Notes: a model not told the origin generated them from the sequence alone. Shown: positions 26,122 to 39,852, counted from the first letter of the stretch. The stretch: 64,000 bases of DNA from Pipra filicauda (GCF_003945595.2 NW_024104378.1:1240489-1304488), one strand, 5' to 3'. Program-made: numbers and translations.

Positions 26122-27995
26122 ACCAGGACTGATTTTGAAGGGCTCTTCCAGTGCTTCACCTGCTCTGTTGAAGCCACCAAACTCCTGGCGAGACTTCAGC
26201 TCCTTTGGGTGCATGGTGGCTTTGGAAAAACACAATCCCTATTCACAGGCAGGAGAAAATCACCAAATGATTTGTTACAAATTATTCATCATGCTCTAAG
26301 AATAACCAACTTATTTCATTTAAAAAGAGGGCACAGAGGTTCTCTGCAAGCACATGAGCATTTTTCCCCAAGGAAAATTTCATAATGGTTAATATAAGCA
26401 GAACTACAGTAGTGCATATGGTTAACAGCTGCTTTAACATGATATGGCATAACAACTGTCTGGAAATCATTAGCCTAACTTTTCTTTAGTATTTGGGTAA
26501 TTAACCAACAGACAGAGCTATTTTACCATATCAGATAATACGTATATAATTTTTTCTGTATTATTTACAGTACATATAGTGCTGTTTCTCAAAATAATAC
26601 ATGAAATGATTGCTGGATGAAAAAAAAATCGTAGGTCTCCATAGATATTAGACATATATTTAGATCTTTCCAAAACACTGAAGCATTCAAATAAGACTTT
26701 CCTTTAAGGAAATTAAAACATAAAACTCTATTACTGTTAAGGTTGCATAGAGACTAACAAAAGCCTGGAATATAAATATTTATATGTAGATATAAATTTT
26801 GTTAAATATATTAAACCATACAGCAAAGTTCTCAGAGACTTTGATAATGTAGATCACCTTTTGCTACAAAGATTTTGTAGCAGGTTTTTATATTGCTCTT
26901 TACAACTGCCACCTTCCCCCTGTTTTGTCTACTCATAATAATTTTTTTGGAAGCACAGCTATTCTTTAGCTTAAGCAGTGATATCAGGAAATAGTTAGCT
27001 CTTTTAGTGCTAAGTAGAGTCAAAATTGAAGAAGAATAAGATAGACCAGCATCACATATGGAGGCCAAAATAATCTTATGTTGACCTACAGAAAGCAAGA
27101 AGCCATTGTCATGTTGTGTGAAAACGTATATAAACTTGTGTAGTCAAGGAAGTATAGAAAGGCAACTTGAAAAATACAGTCGTTTAACAAGCCAACAACT
27201 GTGTAGTTCAATAGCGTCCCTGATTTAGGAATCAAATTTTGTTGATTAAAAAATAAAATTGAAGGTTTTTTACCTATTCAAACTTTATTCATTCTGTAAA
27301 AGAGTTAAATTATAACAATGATATCACTTCCAGAAGCTTCTTTAGGAAGTAAATATGGTCAAAGGATGTCCTAAAATTTAGAATGTACATATGGCAAAAA
27401 TAAGTATTTAAAATTGTAAGAGATGAATTCCTGTCAACTTCACATGAGTCCAAGTAGTAGGGAGGTAAGGAGTAGTAATGATGTAAAGCTTTCCTTTCTG
27501 CTTCGCAGGGTGTTTGCATGTGTGTATTTATTCGTGCACTTGTCCTTCCTTGAGGACAGCTCAGAATTCATATTTAAAACCCATAGAAAACACCTTCATG
27601 GAGGTGCATCCATGTTCTTTGGAGTGGGGAAGTGAAAGCTCTTAATAGTTTGGTCATAATGAAGCTTTGGGAGTGGGGAGGGAGAAATGATGTGACAAAA
27701 ATACAAGTGGTTTCCCAGTTGCCTGACAATAAGACAGAGATTAGTTTGACCCAATAGACTTCTATTTTGGATGCCACTAAATGTAGTTTTCACTTGAGCT
27801 GCTCCTATTGGACCTCATACATAAGAAAACATACATTTCTTTACAGCACACATCTGAAAACACAGTGGTAAATCCTAATCCTGCAACAGATTTTGTAGCA
27901 CAGGTATGTTCTTGTTTAATAAAGATAGATTCCATTCCAACAGTAGCCATTTAGTAAGAAATACATGCAATGCACTGCTGTTGGAATCTGATCTA
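26122..27995 (+). repeat. Duplicated 1874-bp segment, copy 2
   Basis: Near-identical to 23934-25807 (offset 2188). Sequence beyond 27995 is the natural continuation that copy 1 lacks because of the gap. No gene is present. Confidence 0.93.
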
Positions 27996-30225
27996 TCACG
28001 CTTCTGCTAATATAAAACATCATAGAAACCAGAGACAGAAGACTTACTAAACATCAGTAGCTTTTCCACAGACTCACCACCACTATTAATTAACTGCCTG
28101 TTAAAGAGTTCAGCATTCTTTCTGAAGTCCAAATCTAGCTATTTGGAGGGAACTCAGCAATAATCCCACCATCCAGATAGGCTTTGACAAACTACTAAAA
28201 TGCCTGTTTGCAGTCATCATCGGACAGTATAGAGAGTAAAGATATCTGATGGTATTTCCACATTTGTAGGACTTCTATATGATTTGTGATCCAACATGAG
28301 TAGTGACTGCAATATCTGTAAACTAATTGAGTAGACATATCCAATCACACTTTGTCAATGGGAGTCGTTGCAACACAGAGCAAGAGCTCACGTAACTCCA
28401 AGAGCTAAATTTTGGGAATAGAATAGCACTGAATCTGTTCCTAGTTTTGCTGCCATGGGAGATAAATAACTGAAAAACTCACATTTCCTCATAAATGTCA
28501 TGAGTTGAGCTATTTCTCCAAGATCTCCATATAGCAGAGAATGCTTGTGGGTTGACAATCTTGCATAATATTTAGTACTTGACTGTTAAGTCTCAGGAGA
28601 ACATTTAATTGCATTTTCTCTTCTTAAAGTTTGACCCAGAATCCTACTAAAGGCAGATGAAAATCACCCTGTGGGTGAGAATGTCCTTTTGAGGTGCAGG
28701 AGTGGAAATCCCACCATCTTCCAGCTAAGCATTCCCCTCCTTGCAAAGAGCATACTTTTGGAGTACCCACCACAAACTGCCACGCAGAAGCACTTTTTGA
28801 CATCAGTGTCTGAGCCAGATTCCCCACCTTCCTGAAGAGTTTATAGGAGTATGATATGCACTTTCAGATTGCTGCCATCTTTGCACAAATGAGGCATACA
28901 GCTGTTCACATCCAACACCTCGCTGGACCAAACAAGCACGTACGGGTCTTATTAAGGGAAAGGGGGTTTTACCTCACTTGCCCTTTTTCACTCTTATAGG
29001 ACAATAGCTAGAGTAAATCTACACAACAATAGAATCAGATTTTTAATCACAAACTAATGTCTCCATTCTCAGCACATAGTTGGCCTCTGATCAAGTTCCA
29101 TGTGGGTCCAATACTGCAATCTCCATTCAAATAAGAAGAAATTTTTCAAAGTGAGGATCAGGACTTTTGTCTATAAAATCAGCTGGTTCCTGTTAGAAGA
29201 TTCACTCAATCATGATGACATTTGTGATATCTGCACCAAAATCAGCAAAACTCATTCCTTTTTCTTTGCAAGATTCATATCATTGTATCTTATCAAAGTC
29301 TTTTTGTTACTCAGACCAGTGACTGTAAAGAATTATCAGAAAAAAAACTCTGGAACTACTTAAGAGTACTGATTTCATGAGGGGAATGGGATGAGTGCAT
29401 AGAAATCCCCTTCCAAATTAATAGCATTTGAACCCTGAAACAAATGTAATACAATAAAATTGTCTTCAATATCACAATGAATTTAATGAGTCTTAGAGTA
29501 ATTCACTCACAATAATAAAATACAGAATCATGTAAGTAACACTAATAGTAACAGACAAATATTCTAAGAACAAGTATTGCATCTATCTGACAGTAACAAT
29601 GGTAGAGATGAAGAATTGAATCAAATCAGAAAACAAACTTTCAATGGAAACCTTACTATCCAGTCAATTTATAAATTAAAATATGTCTAAAATAAAAGCA
29701 GTAAGAAAATGTTAAGTATCCAACCATACTACTCATATTTCAATATTATTTTCCAGTTTTATATCTTCAATCTTTCTTTTTGATATTTAGGCCAAGCTTC
29801 CTGGGAATGCTTTTCATGGTTAGCCTCCTGTTTATCACATCTATTCTGTTATTTGGCCCTAGGAGATAAGAGATGACAGCAAAAGAAAAATAATGGATCA
29901 GTGAAAGAAAAAGAAAAATTATCTAGTTTTAGACCCATGTTCTGTAATATTACAGGTACTCTTCTTCTGTGAAAAATGGGAAATCACACATTATAGTTTC
30001 TAGATACTATTAAATCCTGAATCTACCAGTCCACATTAAAAGAGTACCAGCAACATTTTGGAAAGGACTTCTGCCAAAGAGCAAATAGTACCTACACTTC
30101 AAGAAACAGAAATTGTGTCCTAAAACTTTCTCCAAGAAAAAGGAGAACATTACTCCTCGTCTTTATGAGTTTCTGAAGACACATATAATCCATGAGCTAA
30201 TTGATTTATTTTGGCAGAAGACCTG

Positions 30226-30298
30226 CCCTTTTCTCTTTCTCTTTTTTTTTCCTCTTTTTTTTTTCTTTCCTTCTTTCTCTTTTTTCTTTTTTTTCCCT
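30226..30298 (+). repeat. Polypyrimidine tract
   Basis: Seventy-three consecutive C/T bases, mostly T with CT and CCTT interruptions. Such tracts can form triplex DNA. This is a low-complexity repeat without gene content. Confidence 0.9.
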
Positions 30299-33200
30299 AT
30301 AGTATTTTCTTCCTGTGAAACAAGGAAGCTTTCAGGACAGCTTTTTAAAATGTGAAGATCTGCTTAAAAGATTCTTTGAGACTAGTTGGGACACAGATAT
30401 TTCTTATAATTATTAGTTATAGCTCAAGATAAAGTGATGTCGGCAAATCAGAACACCAAGTTTTCTACTGTGTACCTACTAAATTTCTATTAGTCACCTT
30501 ATCCAACAGTATGCAACAAACATATTACTGCAAAGCATGCATTAAATATACCACATTTATGTAGTCACATAGATAGTTGAATGATTTACAAATAGTGAAA
30601 ATTCTTGCACTCTTCTTCCATGGGGGAAGCATTTACTTCCGTGAGAGAGTAGTCCAAGTTCATCTAATACAAAAGACGATGTTTCTCTTTTTTTCATAGC
30701 AAATAAGTAAAACTTTGCCTGTGGATGTTTTCCTATAAAGCTTATGTGTCTCAGCCCTCTCACTACAGAAATAGAACAGCACTTGCTGTCCACCAGGACA
30801 ACAGGCCATGTTAGACCTCGACCTTCAAAACCAGGTCTTTGTTATTAGCTGTCTCACTGGTGCTTAGGGATCTCTATTAGTGATCAGGACCTGGCTCTTC
30901 TAGGCACCTCGCACACATGTAAGAGCAAAATTTTTGTTGCCCTGAAGAGTTCAGAGGCTCAAGAAGTTCAGTCAGCCAGCTGTGGCTGGTGCAAGCTCCT
31001 CATCAAAGGCAGGCAAACATGTCCCAGATGACCACAAATAAATCTTGTTTTCTCCATTTTTGAGGTGTCAAAGTTCTGCTGATGTTTCTCCCTGTTTTTT
31101 TCTTATTTTTTATTATTATTTTTCCCATTCGCTTTCAAACCCATCACTTTGTTGCCACAGAACTCAGCTAAGCCATCAGGGTTTTAAATTTAGCTTTGGC
31201 AGAAGTCAGAGGGTAGGCTTATGCTCCCACCTCTGGTGATGTAAGGCTAACCTCAGGGTCCACGCTTCCAGCCTAGCCCAGTGCTCAGCATAGAAAAGCC
31301 AAACACATCGATTTTCCCATGCCCTCAGAGAAGCCAGCAAATCCTCTCTGGGCTGCCTGGTGGCAACCACTGCACTAAACAAAAAGCAAATTCGGCACAG
31401 TCAGTTCCTGTTTAATCCTTACGAGTCAGAACCAACCTGATCAACACAGCAATGTTTGCCAGCTTATGTCACCTGAAGGACCTGGCCCCTGGTCTGAGGA
31501 GCCTGCCTTGAAGTTCACTGTGAGATTTTCAGCCAAAAAGCTTTGTGTTCCCTTTCCAATAGTGATTGCTTTTTCCAGTCCTGAGAGTGGAATTCTCATA
31601 AAATGCGTACTCTTGTTAGCATTGTGGGACAGTAATACTAATATTATAGTAGTACCCAGAGGCTTGAAATGAGGTTCCATCACATTGTATGCTGAACATA
31701 TTTGTAGGGCTTTGCCAGGGTGTCAGCCCTGCCGTGGCAGGAATCATGGACATGTGCCTACAGAGGAGCCGGAAGTACCCCCGTGATTGCCAGGTAGGTG
31801 CAAACTAGTCATGTCTATCTTTAAATACACATTCTTTTTTCCTGAGGGTAGGTATCATGCTCATTTTCACAACCTCAAGAAGTCTGCTGGAAAAAACCTT
31901 ATAGGATGCAACATAAGACAGAGGGGAAGATAAGGAGGTCATAGTGACCCTTATGAAAGAAGTGATCAGAATATCTGATCTTTGCATCACCATGAGCTCA
32001 ACTAGTGTGTTTTTCAGGAGAAATATTCCAGTCATGAGATGGCCCTTCCAGAAGACTTTTAATGGCTTAGGGTAATCAACAACTGGTTTATGCTCCCTCC
32101 TGGGGTGTCAAGATCACCCTTTCACGTTCCAAAGGGAGAGAGAATATATACATTCCCAACTTCTGACTCTTGGACATACCATTAAAAATTGTCCAGTGCC
32201 CTGTAAGAAGGTGACAGCAGAGATGTCACCAAACAGAGTCCATCTGATGGAAATTTTCCATGGTTCAGGTAAGTGATCTACCAGAGAGACATGAGAGCCC
32301 TCAGTTCATTTATTCATTAGTTTATGTCAAGAATTTTAAAAAAAAAAAGCTTTAACAGATTTGATTAAATATTTAATTATTTGAACATGAGAAAACTCTA
32401 GTTACTGTGCCAGTTGGTTTAATGAAGAAGCAACTATTGACTGATACATGCTATGTATTGGTACTCTTAACACTACATGTTAACTGATTTAACATTCCTC
32501 AAGGACAATTTTAGTCCTAGTGCTGCCATTTGTTCTCTGTCCTAGGGTGCCTGGAGACTTTACCTTTCTGTGAGATATTCTACAGCCACATAATGTTTTG
32601 TAGACCCTATTTCGAAGACTTTTAAAATCACGGTCATGGTTTCTGTACTGGCAACTCTGCATTGACTTCAGTGAAAGTCTGTTAATTTATACCAACTGTG
32701 AATTTGGATCTTTATTTCTTCTTTTTATTTCTGAGGACACATTGGTTTATTTTAAAACCTGGCTGCTGATGCAAAATGTGTGGAATAGCTTCTTTTGTTG
32801 CATAAATATTTTTAAACAGTTTTTTCAAGGAATTTGCAATGAGTTACATGAAGCTGGTAAAGCTCTAGTATCCCCTTCATCTTGTGAAAACAGAATTATT
32901 TAAAGAATAGCCCTCCGGGATATTAGCATGTTCAAGCAAAAAGAACATTAAGAAGCAACTTTTTTCTCAGAGACCCTTAACCTTTCCCCGTCCTGGCCCC
33001 TGGAGTGATATTCTACCATCTAGAGACTTTACCTGATTTATCCTGACTAGATTTTCTTTATACTCCAGATAGAACCAGCTGGCCAGTTTGCTGCTTGTCT
33101 TTGCCATCACTGCAATGAACAATTATTCTCATGCTGTGAGTCCCTCAGTCTGTAAAGCCCACTCCAAATTCAATTAAATTTCCAAGTGTAGGCACAAAGC

Positions 33201-34304
33201 CATCTAAAAGTTGTTTTTCCCTTGAATTTAATAGGGTTTGGCCTAGAACGCTGGTCCTCTGGCCTGGTAGTCTTTTCCACATAAGGGAGGCCTTTCCTCA
33301 TTACTCAGAATTACCTCAAGATCTTCTTAGCAGTGAGTACTCCCTTAGCTATACACCTTCCTAAACTGTTTTAATGTGATGATGCTATCGAACATTTCTA
33401 AACACAGGTACAAATTTGAGACAGTACTGTAAATGGTTTCTGCATCCTTTTAAGCATTGTCAAAGGCCAAAACCCATAGCAAAGGAATCAAGTTTAAAAT
33501 CTTGACATGAAATTCAGGGCTTGTTATCCGGTCGTTGAAGAAGGGTTGCACCCCCTCTGAGGATGCAGGGATAGTCTGCCTTCTCCAGAGCTGCTGTTTG
33601 CTCAGGTGTCTGCACATGCTTCCGCATCCTCTTTCCCATACAAGGTTTTCTTTCCTTCTCAGCAGTGTTTTGGGGAAGCCAGTCCTACTTTGTGCAATAT
33701 CCAGTCTCTCTCCTGACGATGACGAAATTTTCCTCCTCAGCTCTAACCACTCTTATTCCAGGCTTCCAGTTAGCTGCACACTGGTATTGCCAAAGTAAAA
33801 AGGTAAAAAACTGGGCAACAGCAAGACAAAGACACCTACATATATCTCATATATGGAATGTCTTTGCTCCTTCCTTTGAGCTCAAAGGCCTTTCACTTCC
33901 TCATCTCCAGAGGCTGTGGGCATGGTGGTGCAAGGCTGTGGGTGGGTGGGTGAGAGCTGCACAGCCAGCTCCAATCCCAGTCCCAATCTGGATAGCTGTC
34001 ACAGGTCTTTGGGCATTAGAATGTTGAATGGCTTCTCCTGACCTTCGCTTCATTTGAAGACCTGCATGCCTTGCACCAGCGCACCCCTCCATCTAACAGC
34101 AACAGATGCTCCCTGCCCACCCCTGCCACCCAGCACCTCTCACTTTGCACTTGCAGCCCCAAGGGGCTGCTTCCCCAGCTCTGCTCTGGTTCCTCACTCT
34201 TGCGTTCCCATCACATGCACACAAATATGGTAGAACATCTGCTTCTGCAGGGATTTCAACAGCTCTCTGCCCACCTTCCTGCCCCCATTTTCCCCATTCA
34301 CAGC

Positions 34305-34318
34305 CTGGCAGGGGGCTG
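34305..34318 (+). promoter_or_regulatory. Candidate CTCF site
   Basis: CTGGCAGGGGGCTG retains the YAGGGGGC core of the CTCF motif in + orientation (about 11 of 14 positions). Unproven. Confidence 0.28.
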
Positions 34319-34889
34319 TCCAGGAAGAGGGGTGAAGAAAGCCTGGGCATGTGCATCCACCTGAGCTGCTGCCTTCTCCTGGAGACATAGGGCAAGGCAC
34401 AAGGGGCCAGGCAAGGAGGGCTTCCTCCCAAAGGCAAAGCTTAAATTTATTAGAGGGCTGGAGTTCTGTCTTTAGATCTTTCCTGGCTCTGCTCCCAAGA
34501 AAATCATGTCAGCGAGAAGAGCTGGCAGCACTGCTGGCTCCCCCGGCTCCTCAGCCCTGGAAGACGGGCTCAGAGCTCGGCCTTCCAGCTTCTGAATCGC
34601 GGCTGAGCTGCACGTGGAGCTGGCCCTCACTCCCAGCCTCTGCTCTCCCTCTCCATGAGCTGTTTCTATGAATCACAGGTGTTGTGCATTTCCCTCCACA
34701 GACTGAAAGGAGTTTTCAAGAGCTCCAAAATCACTCAAAGTTAATGGGAGTCAGGAGCCCAAAGTGCCCCTGAGGAGCTGCACTGCCCCAGCACCACTCA
34801 AGTCCTGGTGTGTGCTGGAACCGGGATTCCTAAGTCACAGAATGCTTTTAAAAATGTGTTTCGCTCTCTCACACAAGTAGCAGCCAAGA

Positions 34890-35105
34890 GCTTGCAAGTT
34901 CTGGTCTTGCTTCTGCAATTAGACTGAGGTTTTTTCAGGCGAGTCACAATCCTACTGAGCCTCTTTCACCATCTGTAAAACGGAGATAACAATACTTAAC
35001 ATCCTTCCAAAGTAAATGTTAATGAGACTTCAGCAGCTTATGTCTGCATAGGGTCTTGAAGATACAAGGCACTGGGAGAGCATTATGTGCTGTTGTTACT
35101 AATTG
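34890..35105 (+). repeat. MIR-type CORE-SINE
   Basis: The + strand shows TCTGGTCTTGCTTCTGC, GCGAGTCACAATCCTACTGA, GCCTCTTTCACCATCTGTAA, AACGGAGATAACAATACTTA and TACAAGGCACTGGGAGAGC. This is the order of a full MIR-type element from internal core to 3' tail. Divergence is moderate. Ends are approximate. Confidence 0.7.
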
Positions 35106-38100
35106 TGAATATCCTTTGCTTTAGTTTGTTGTCAATTATTATTAAAAGTGAGAATTTGTGATCCAATGTAATATTACTCGGAAAAGATTTAGTATCTTTC
35201 ACAGCCTGTAAATAACTTGGTTGTATTTGTCTGATGCAGAGATGGTAATAGGAAACAGATTTCAAAAGTGATGCAAAAAGGAATGTGTGGTTGTTCTGAC
35301 AATATAGTTTTCTTAAATTTAAACCTGGTAAATCAACTTTGGACTTACATTTTCTCTGAGGAGAATATTTTTAAGTTAGGCAACATAAATTAATTCCTTA
35401 ATTGGAACATAAACATTAGCTCTATGTTTCTATCCTGTTGTTGAATTCTAATGAATAAACAGACACATGTCAGAGCTTTAAACAACATTTGGCAAGGCAG
35501 TATAGGGAATTTCTTCACAAATTGCAGAAGGAATCTGAGGAGGGTCTTCCCTCTACTAACCTTTTAACCACAAAAAGTGAAAAGTGACACATGTATTGCA
35601 AGCTAGACACATCGGTGTCACTGAGGGCATTTTGACATATCAGCTATTTACCAAAACTGTTCATCTTCATTACCATGAAATACCTATCCGAAGCCATCTA
35701 AAATTTGGCAAATGAACATTAATTGAGCTGCAGTAAAGACATTAGATCAGCTGACCCCCTCATAGGTGAAGTTACTCAGGCCCAGGAGAGCTCTGCTCAT
35801 TTTGCTTTATCTTGTTCCTTTTCTTTATTCCCTCTGGAACCACAGGATGCTAGATACAATTCACTCAGACTCTATCTCCATCATGAATGTTTGATCTTCC
35901 TCCCCCAGCCTGTTCATTCTAATGGATTCACACTACCATGGGCTTCCCCGTAGTGGAGGCTATCCCTAAAAATCAATCTCAATGTAAAGGATAGAGTAGC
36001 TATTGGCTGTTGTGTCAGGAAGAAGTCAGTTTAGGAAATGCAGAAATCTTCTCAGGGATATGGGATTGCTGGTTAGAGTTTTCCTCCCAATTGACTGAGT
36101 CTACATTCCCTAACACTGAAGGGTTCCAAATCCTTCTGGGCCATGTTGCACCAGCTGAAGGATTATTGATGTTGCTATTCTTCTCCTTTTCATAGGAGCA
36201 AGTAAGCACACAACTATGGGTCACTGATGCGAAGCAGCCAATTTGTCTGTGGAAAATGAAGTCTGGGCACTTTCTTTCATGGCTGAGGGTTTTTTATGCT
36301 CTCAAACCTCGTAAAGGCACGGTGTAGCTCCAGATGTATGTGTGGTTTTGTGTGTTTTTAATGTAGCTTCTTAGATTTTAATCCTTTAGATTAAAATCCA
36401 TAATATTTTTCCAATATAGCAGAAGGTTTGGAAGGGTCAGCATTAATTAGTTTTATTATAGTTAGTAGCAGCTCTTGGCATACACGTATCTTTAATGGAA
36501 TCTTCACTTCTGTGGGGCTGAAGCACATATGAATTTCTCACAAGAACAGAAAGGAGAGAAAATGCTAGTCTTCTCCATATTTCTAAGCAGCCAGTTATTT
36601 TAGAATCTATTGCAGATGTATCCCATTAACTGTCAACTTACTTAGTAAACCCACCAAATTACTGCACACTCACTCAATAAAAGTGCTAGATATATAAAAT
36701 AGCAAGGAAGTTCTCAAGGTTTTGCTTAAATCTCAAACAGAAAAAAAAATTGGTTTTTTGGGTGGTTTTTTTTGTTTGTTAGTTTGGTTTGGGTTGAGTT
36801 GGGTTTTTTAAGCAAGGAGTGTAGCTAGGGAAAATGAATGTTGAAAAACAAGCAGCACAAAATGAGGGCTTACATTTCCAAACCTCGACATACCACATGT
36901 GCCTATAAAATACAGGAAATGGGTACAAATGTGAAGCTGCACACAGGATTAGAGGCACATGAACACATTTAAAGCAGGTGGAAATAATGTCAGCTGGAGC
37001 TGTAATGTTGGGTTTGTACCAGGGGGCAAAGAGTAGATGAGGCTGCACTGCTATTAAAGTACTCTTGATACAATTTTCTGAAAATAAACCATAAACACAA
37101 ACAATTTCTGGCAGCCTTAAACAAATGTACAGATGTTAGTTGCATCTCTTCCCATTGCTTTTAAAACTGGAAAGTCTCCAGGCCTTTAGCTCAATTGAAA
37201 AAACTTCCAAATCCAGAGAGCTACTTTGTCAATAAAAGGAGTCTTGGGGAACACCACCGAAGTGACATTTTTTGTCAACTGGCATAATAATATCATGCAA
37301 GACCAACACATGACATCAAGCTATTGGAGAATTTGGTGCTAAATTATCATCAAACAGGTATGTCATGCATTAAAACAATGACGGTACGCACAGAGGGCAA
37401 GTAATAACAGAGCCTCTACTGCCCCCATAGACTCATCCCTGCAAGATCAGCACGGGCACAGGTTTAATCCTCTTCAAAAACGTCTGGTTTTCCCTACCAC
37501 TTCCCAGTTAGGACCCTTTGGGATATCCTATGTCAGAAAGAGCCTGCCAGGATCACTAAAAGATCTACAGAGGAAACAAGTTTTTTGTCTCTTTTTGGAG
37601 AATTCTACCAGCAGTGAGGGTAAAAGTAACTTGCCATTAGCTATGCCCCAGGCTACAATCTCCTCCCTGAAGATCCTGGGGGCAGCTGGTGTTAAGAGTC
37701 CATCAGCCAGGAGAAAGTGCTGAGAGATGCCACAGAGGCACAGGATGGCCCCGACCCTGCCTGCATCCTCTGGGGTATGAGTAGTTCTGTGTGCACAGTT
37801 GGTAAAGTTTACAGCATCCTGTGCCTCTCCTGCCAAACTCTTGCTCACAGTGAGGATCCAAATCAAAGACTCTCTTACTTCTGTAGCCCTGCCTCCTCAT
37901 AGCAGCTTAGATTACACATTTTCCATGGACTAGAGGAGCACCCATATCCTATGGCTTAAAAGCAGAACCTGAAGAATTGCCCAATCCAAAGAAATTTGTG
38001 TTTCCAAAAAAGACAAAATGTGAATGATTTCAGAGTCTGGAATCCCTTCAGTCAGCGTCTTCCAAAAACAACCCTGGCTCTACATCCAAAACCTACTGAG

Positions 38101-39479
38101 GGAGCAAAAACAAGCAAACCTTTCCCACTTCTGAAGATATGGAATACTTGCTTCAGTGCCCATTAAATGAGATAGTAAGTTTTCCTCCTCTTTGCCAGGT
38201 TAAACTACAGCTATTCCTTCCCATTCTCTTGTACTATGCTCTTCCAGAGCACAAATAAAGCACCATCTGGCCCTTCATTAACTCTATTTGATTCCCTTTG
38301 ATCTCATGTAAACGATGAGAAAAAGATCTAAGCCTCCCTTCTCCTCTTTAGACATGTGCATAACTCACATCAGTGTCAATGAGAGTTAAACATGCCTACG
38401 GAGAGGAAGAAATAGAGACCACTGTGTTTTTCACTGTAGCATCTTTGCATTTGCAAAATGGAAACAAAACGGTCCAAAACCTAATTCCCAGATCAGATTC
38501 CTCCAGGTCTCAAAGTGAATCTTAGAGAGGATATAGAAATACCAAGGTACTGTGACAGGGCATAGTAGGGTTGTTGATGTTCTTATTCATAAAGCAAATC
38601 GTCTCAGTTGTCATGAATTCAAGCATCTGCACCTCAAAGGAAGAGAAAAAATAATAAAATTTAAAATGCATTTTGAAGTTTTCCACAATATACTTGATCT
38701 CCTGTTTATATACATGACAAAATTTGCTGTAAATTAAAGCCCAAGGTCACAGCACTTTCCAAAACTCCTCTTATATTTGCCCTCCCTGACCCCCCCTTCC
38801 CAAACAGCACCATCACTCCCCAGCTGAAGGGAGTAAGTTTAGGTTTATTTTTTCTCATTGCTGGTCAATTTCTATGAGCAAAAAATCCTCTCTCTGGTTT
38901 GCATTGCCCAAAGAAGCAGTGGATCTGGAGAGTTTGCAGTTGCCAGCTAACATACCACACTTTGAAAGGCATGGGGGGAAGTTTGTGCCAATGTAACATC
39001 ACTGGCAGTGAAGGCTAGCGTTACATGCACTCGCAGGAGAACCCCAGTCACCTGCGCAGTTATGGTCAGGCAGGGAGGCAGGGACATTGCATTGCACTCA
39101 CATCCCCTAGAATGGTATGCTTGGAGTGGGATGCTGAGGCTTTCACCCTGTCCTGCACCACACCCCGGCACTGAGCCTCCCTCTTCCTGTGCCCTCCTGC
39201 TAGTGGGTTTTTCAGCCTCTGTCCCACAGCTCAGCATTCCCTGCTGACCCTTCAGTGAGGCTTTCCATGGGTCAACTGATGGATCTCAGGGTGCACGAAT
39301 GTGGTGAGAACTGACAAGCCTGTCCACGAACTCATCGTTCTAAATATATGGCTCTTTCCACCCAGCTGAAGCCCTCTATATGTATGAGTATATATTTGTA
39401 TATATACACCTACACACACATATATAAGGCCTGTTTCTGCAGTCCAGGTGTTCCCAGCTTGAGCATCGCCTGTAGAGCC
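35106..39479. other. Intergenic DNA, no gene seen
   Basis: AT-rich with a perfect 10-bp inverted repeat at 36374-36398 (GATTTTAATC, 5-base spacer, GATTAAAATC), a T/G-rich stretch at 36751-36810, and a TATA/CA microsatellite at 39380-39425. No coding exon is recognised. Confidence 0.5.
37016..37029 (+). promoter_or_regulatory. Candidate CTCF site
   Basis: GTACCAGGGGGCAA retains the CCAGGGGGC core of the CTCF motif in + orientation (about 11 of 14 consensus positions). Unproven. Confidence 0.28.
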
Positions 39480-39775
39480 GCACTCCTACAGGACACGACG
39501 GATGCTTTGCTGCCGGACCAGGACCAGAAAAAACGGCGGGAGCGGAACTGAGGAGAGCGCAGCGGCTGCGCGGGGCTGCGCGGGCGCGCACGGCCCCTGC
39601 CCGACAGGCTCCAAGCCGTTTCGAGGCATCGCGGGTGACGGCTTGTCCTGCCATCCGCGGGTGCGGAGCGCGGCGGGAGCGGCGCGGAGCCGCGGAGCTC
39701 CGGCCCCGGCGAGCCGCGGGGAGCCGCGGGGACCGCGGGCGGGAGCCAGGCCCTCACAGATGGTCCATTTCGCTC
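39480..39775. promoter_or_regulatory. Distal CpG island (about 8.7 kb before the TBX18 start)
   Basis: About 300 bases of dense CpG with repeated GCGGAGC and GCCGCGG words, bordered by a TATA/CA microsatellite on the left (39380-39425) and AT-rich sequence on the right. It marks the left edge of the island cluster. Confidence 0.7.
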
Positions 39776-39838
39776 CCCTGGCGTTTAATGCGGGCTCTGA
39801 TCTAGTACAATAATCAATAACCATCCTTCAGTCTTTGA

Positions 39839-39852
39839 ACACCAGGGGGCTG
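39839..39852 (+). promoter_or_regulatory. Candidate CTCF site
   Basis: ACACCAGGGGGCTG matches the CTCF core CCASYAGRKGGCRS at about 12 of 14 positions in + orientation. It lies just outside the distal CpG island. Matches of this quality also arise by chance. Confidence 0.35.

Larger units (their letters stand above)
27996..34889. other. Intergenic DNA, no gene seen
   Basis: AT-rich to 33.5 kb, then GC-richer but CpG-poor at about 33900-34700. A 73-base uninterrupted pyrimidine tract lies at 30226-30298. Open frames are at chance length. No recognisable coding exon. Confidence 0.5.
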
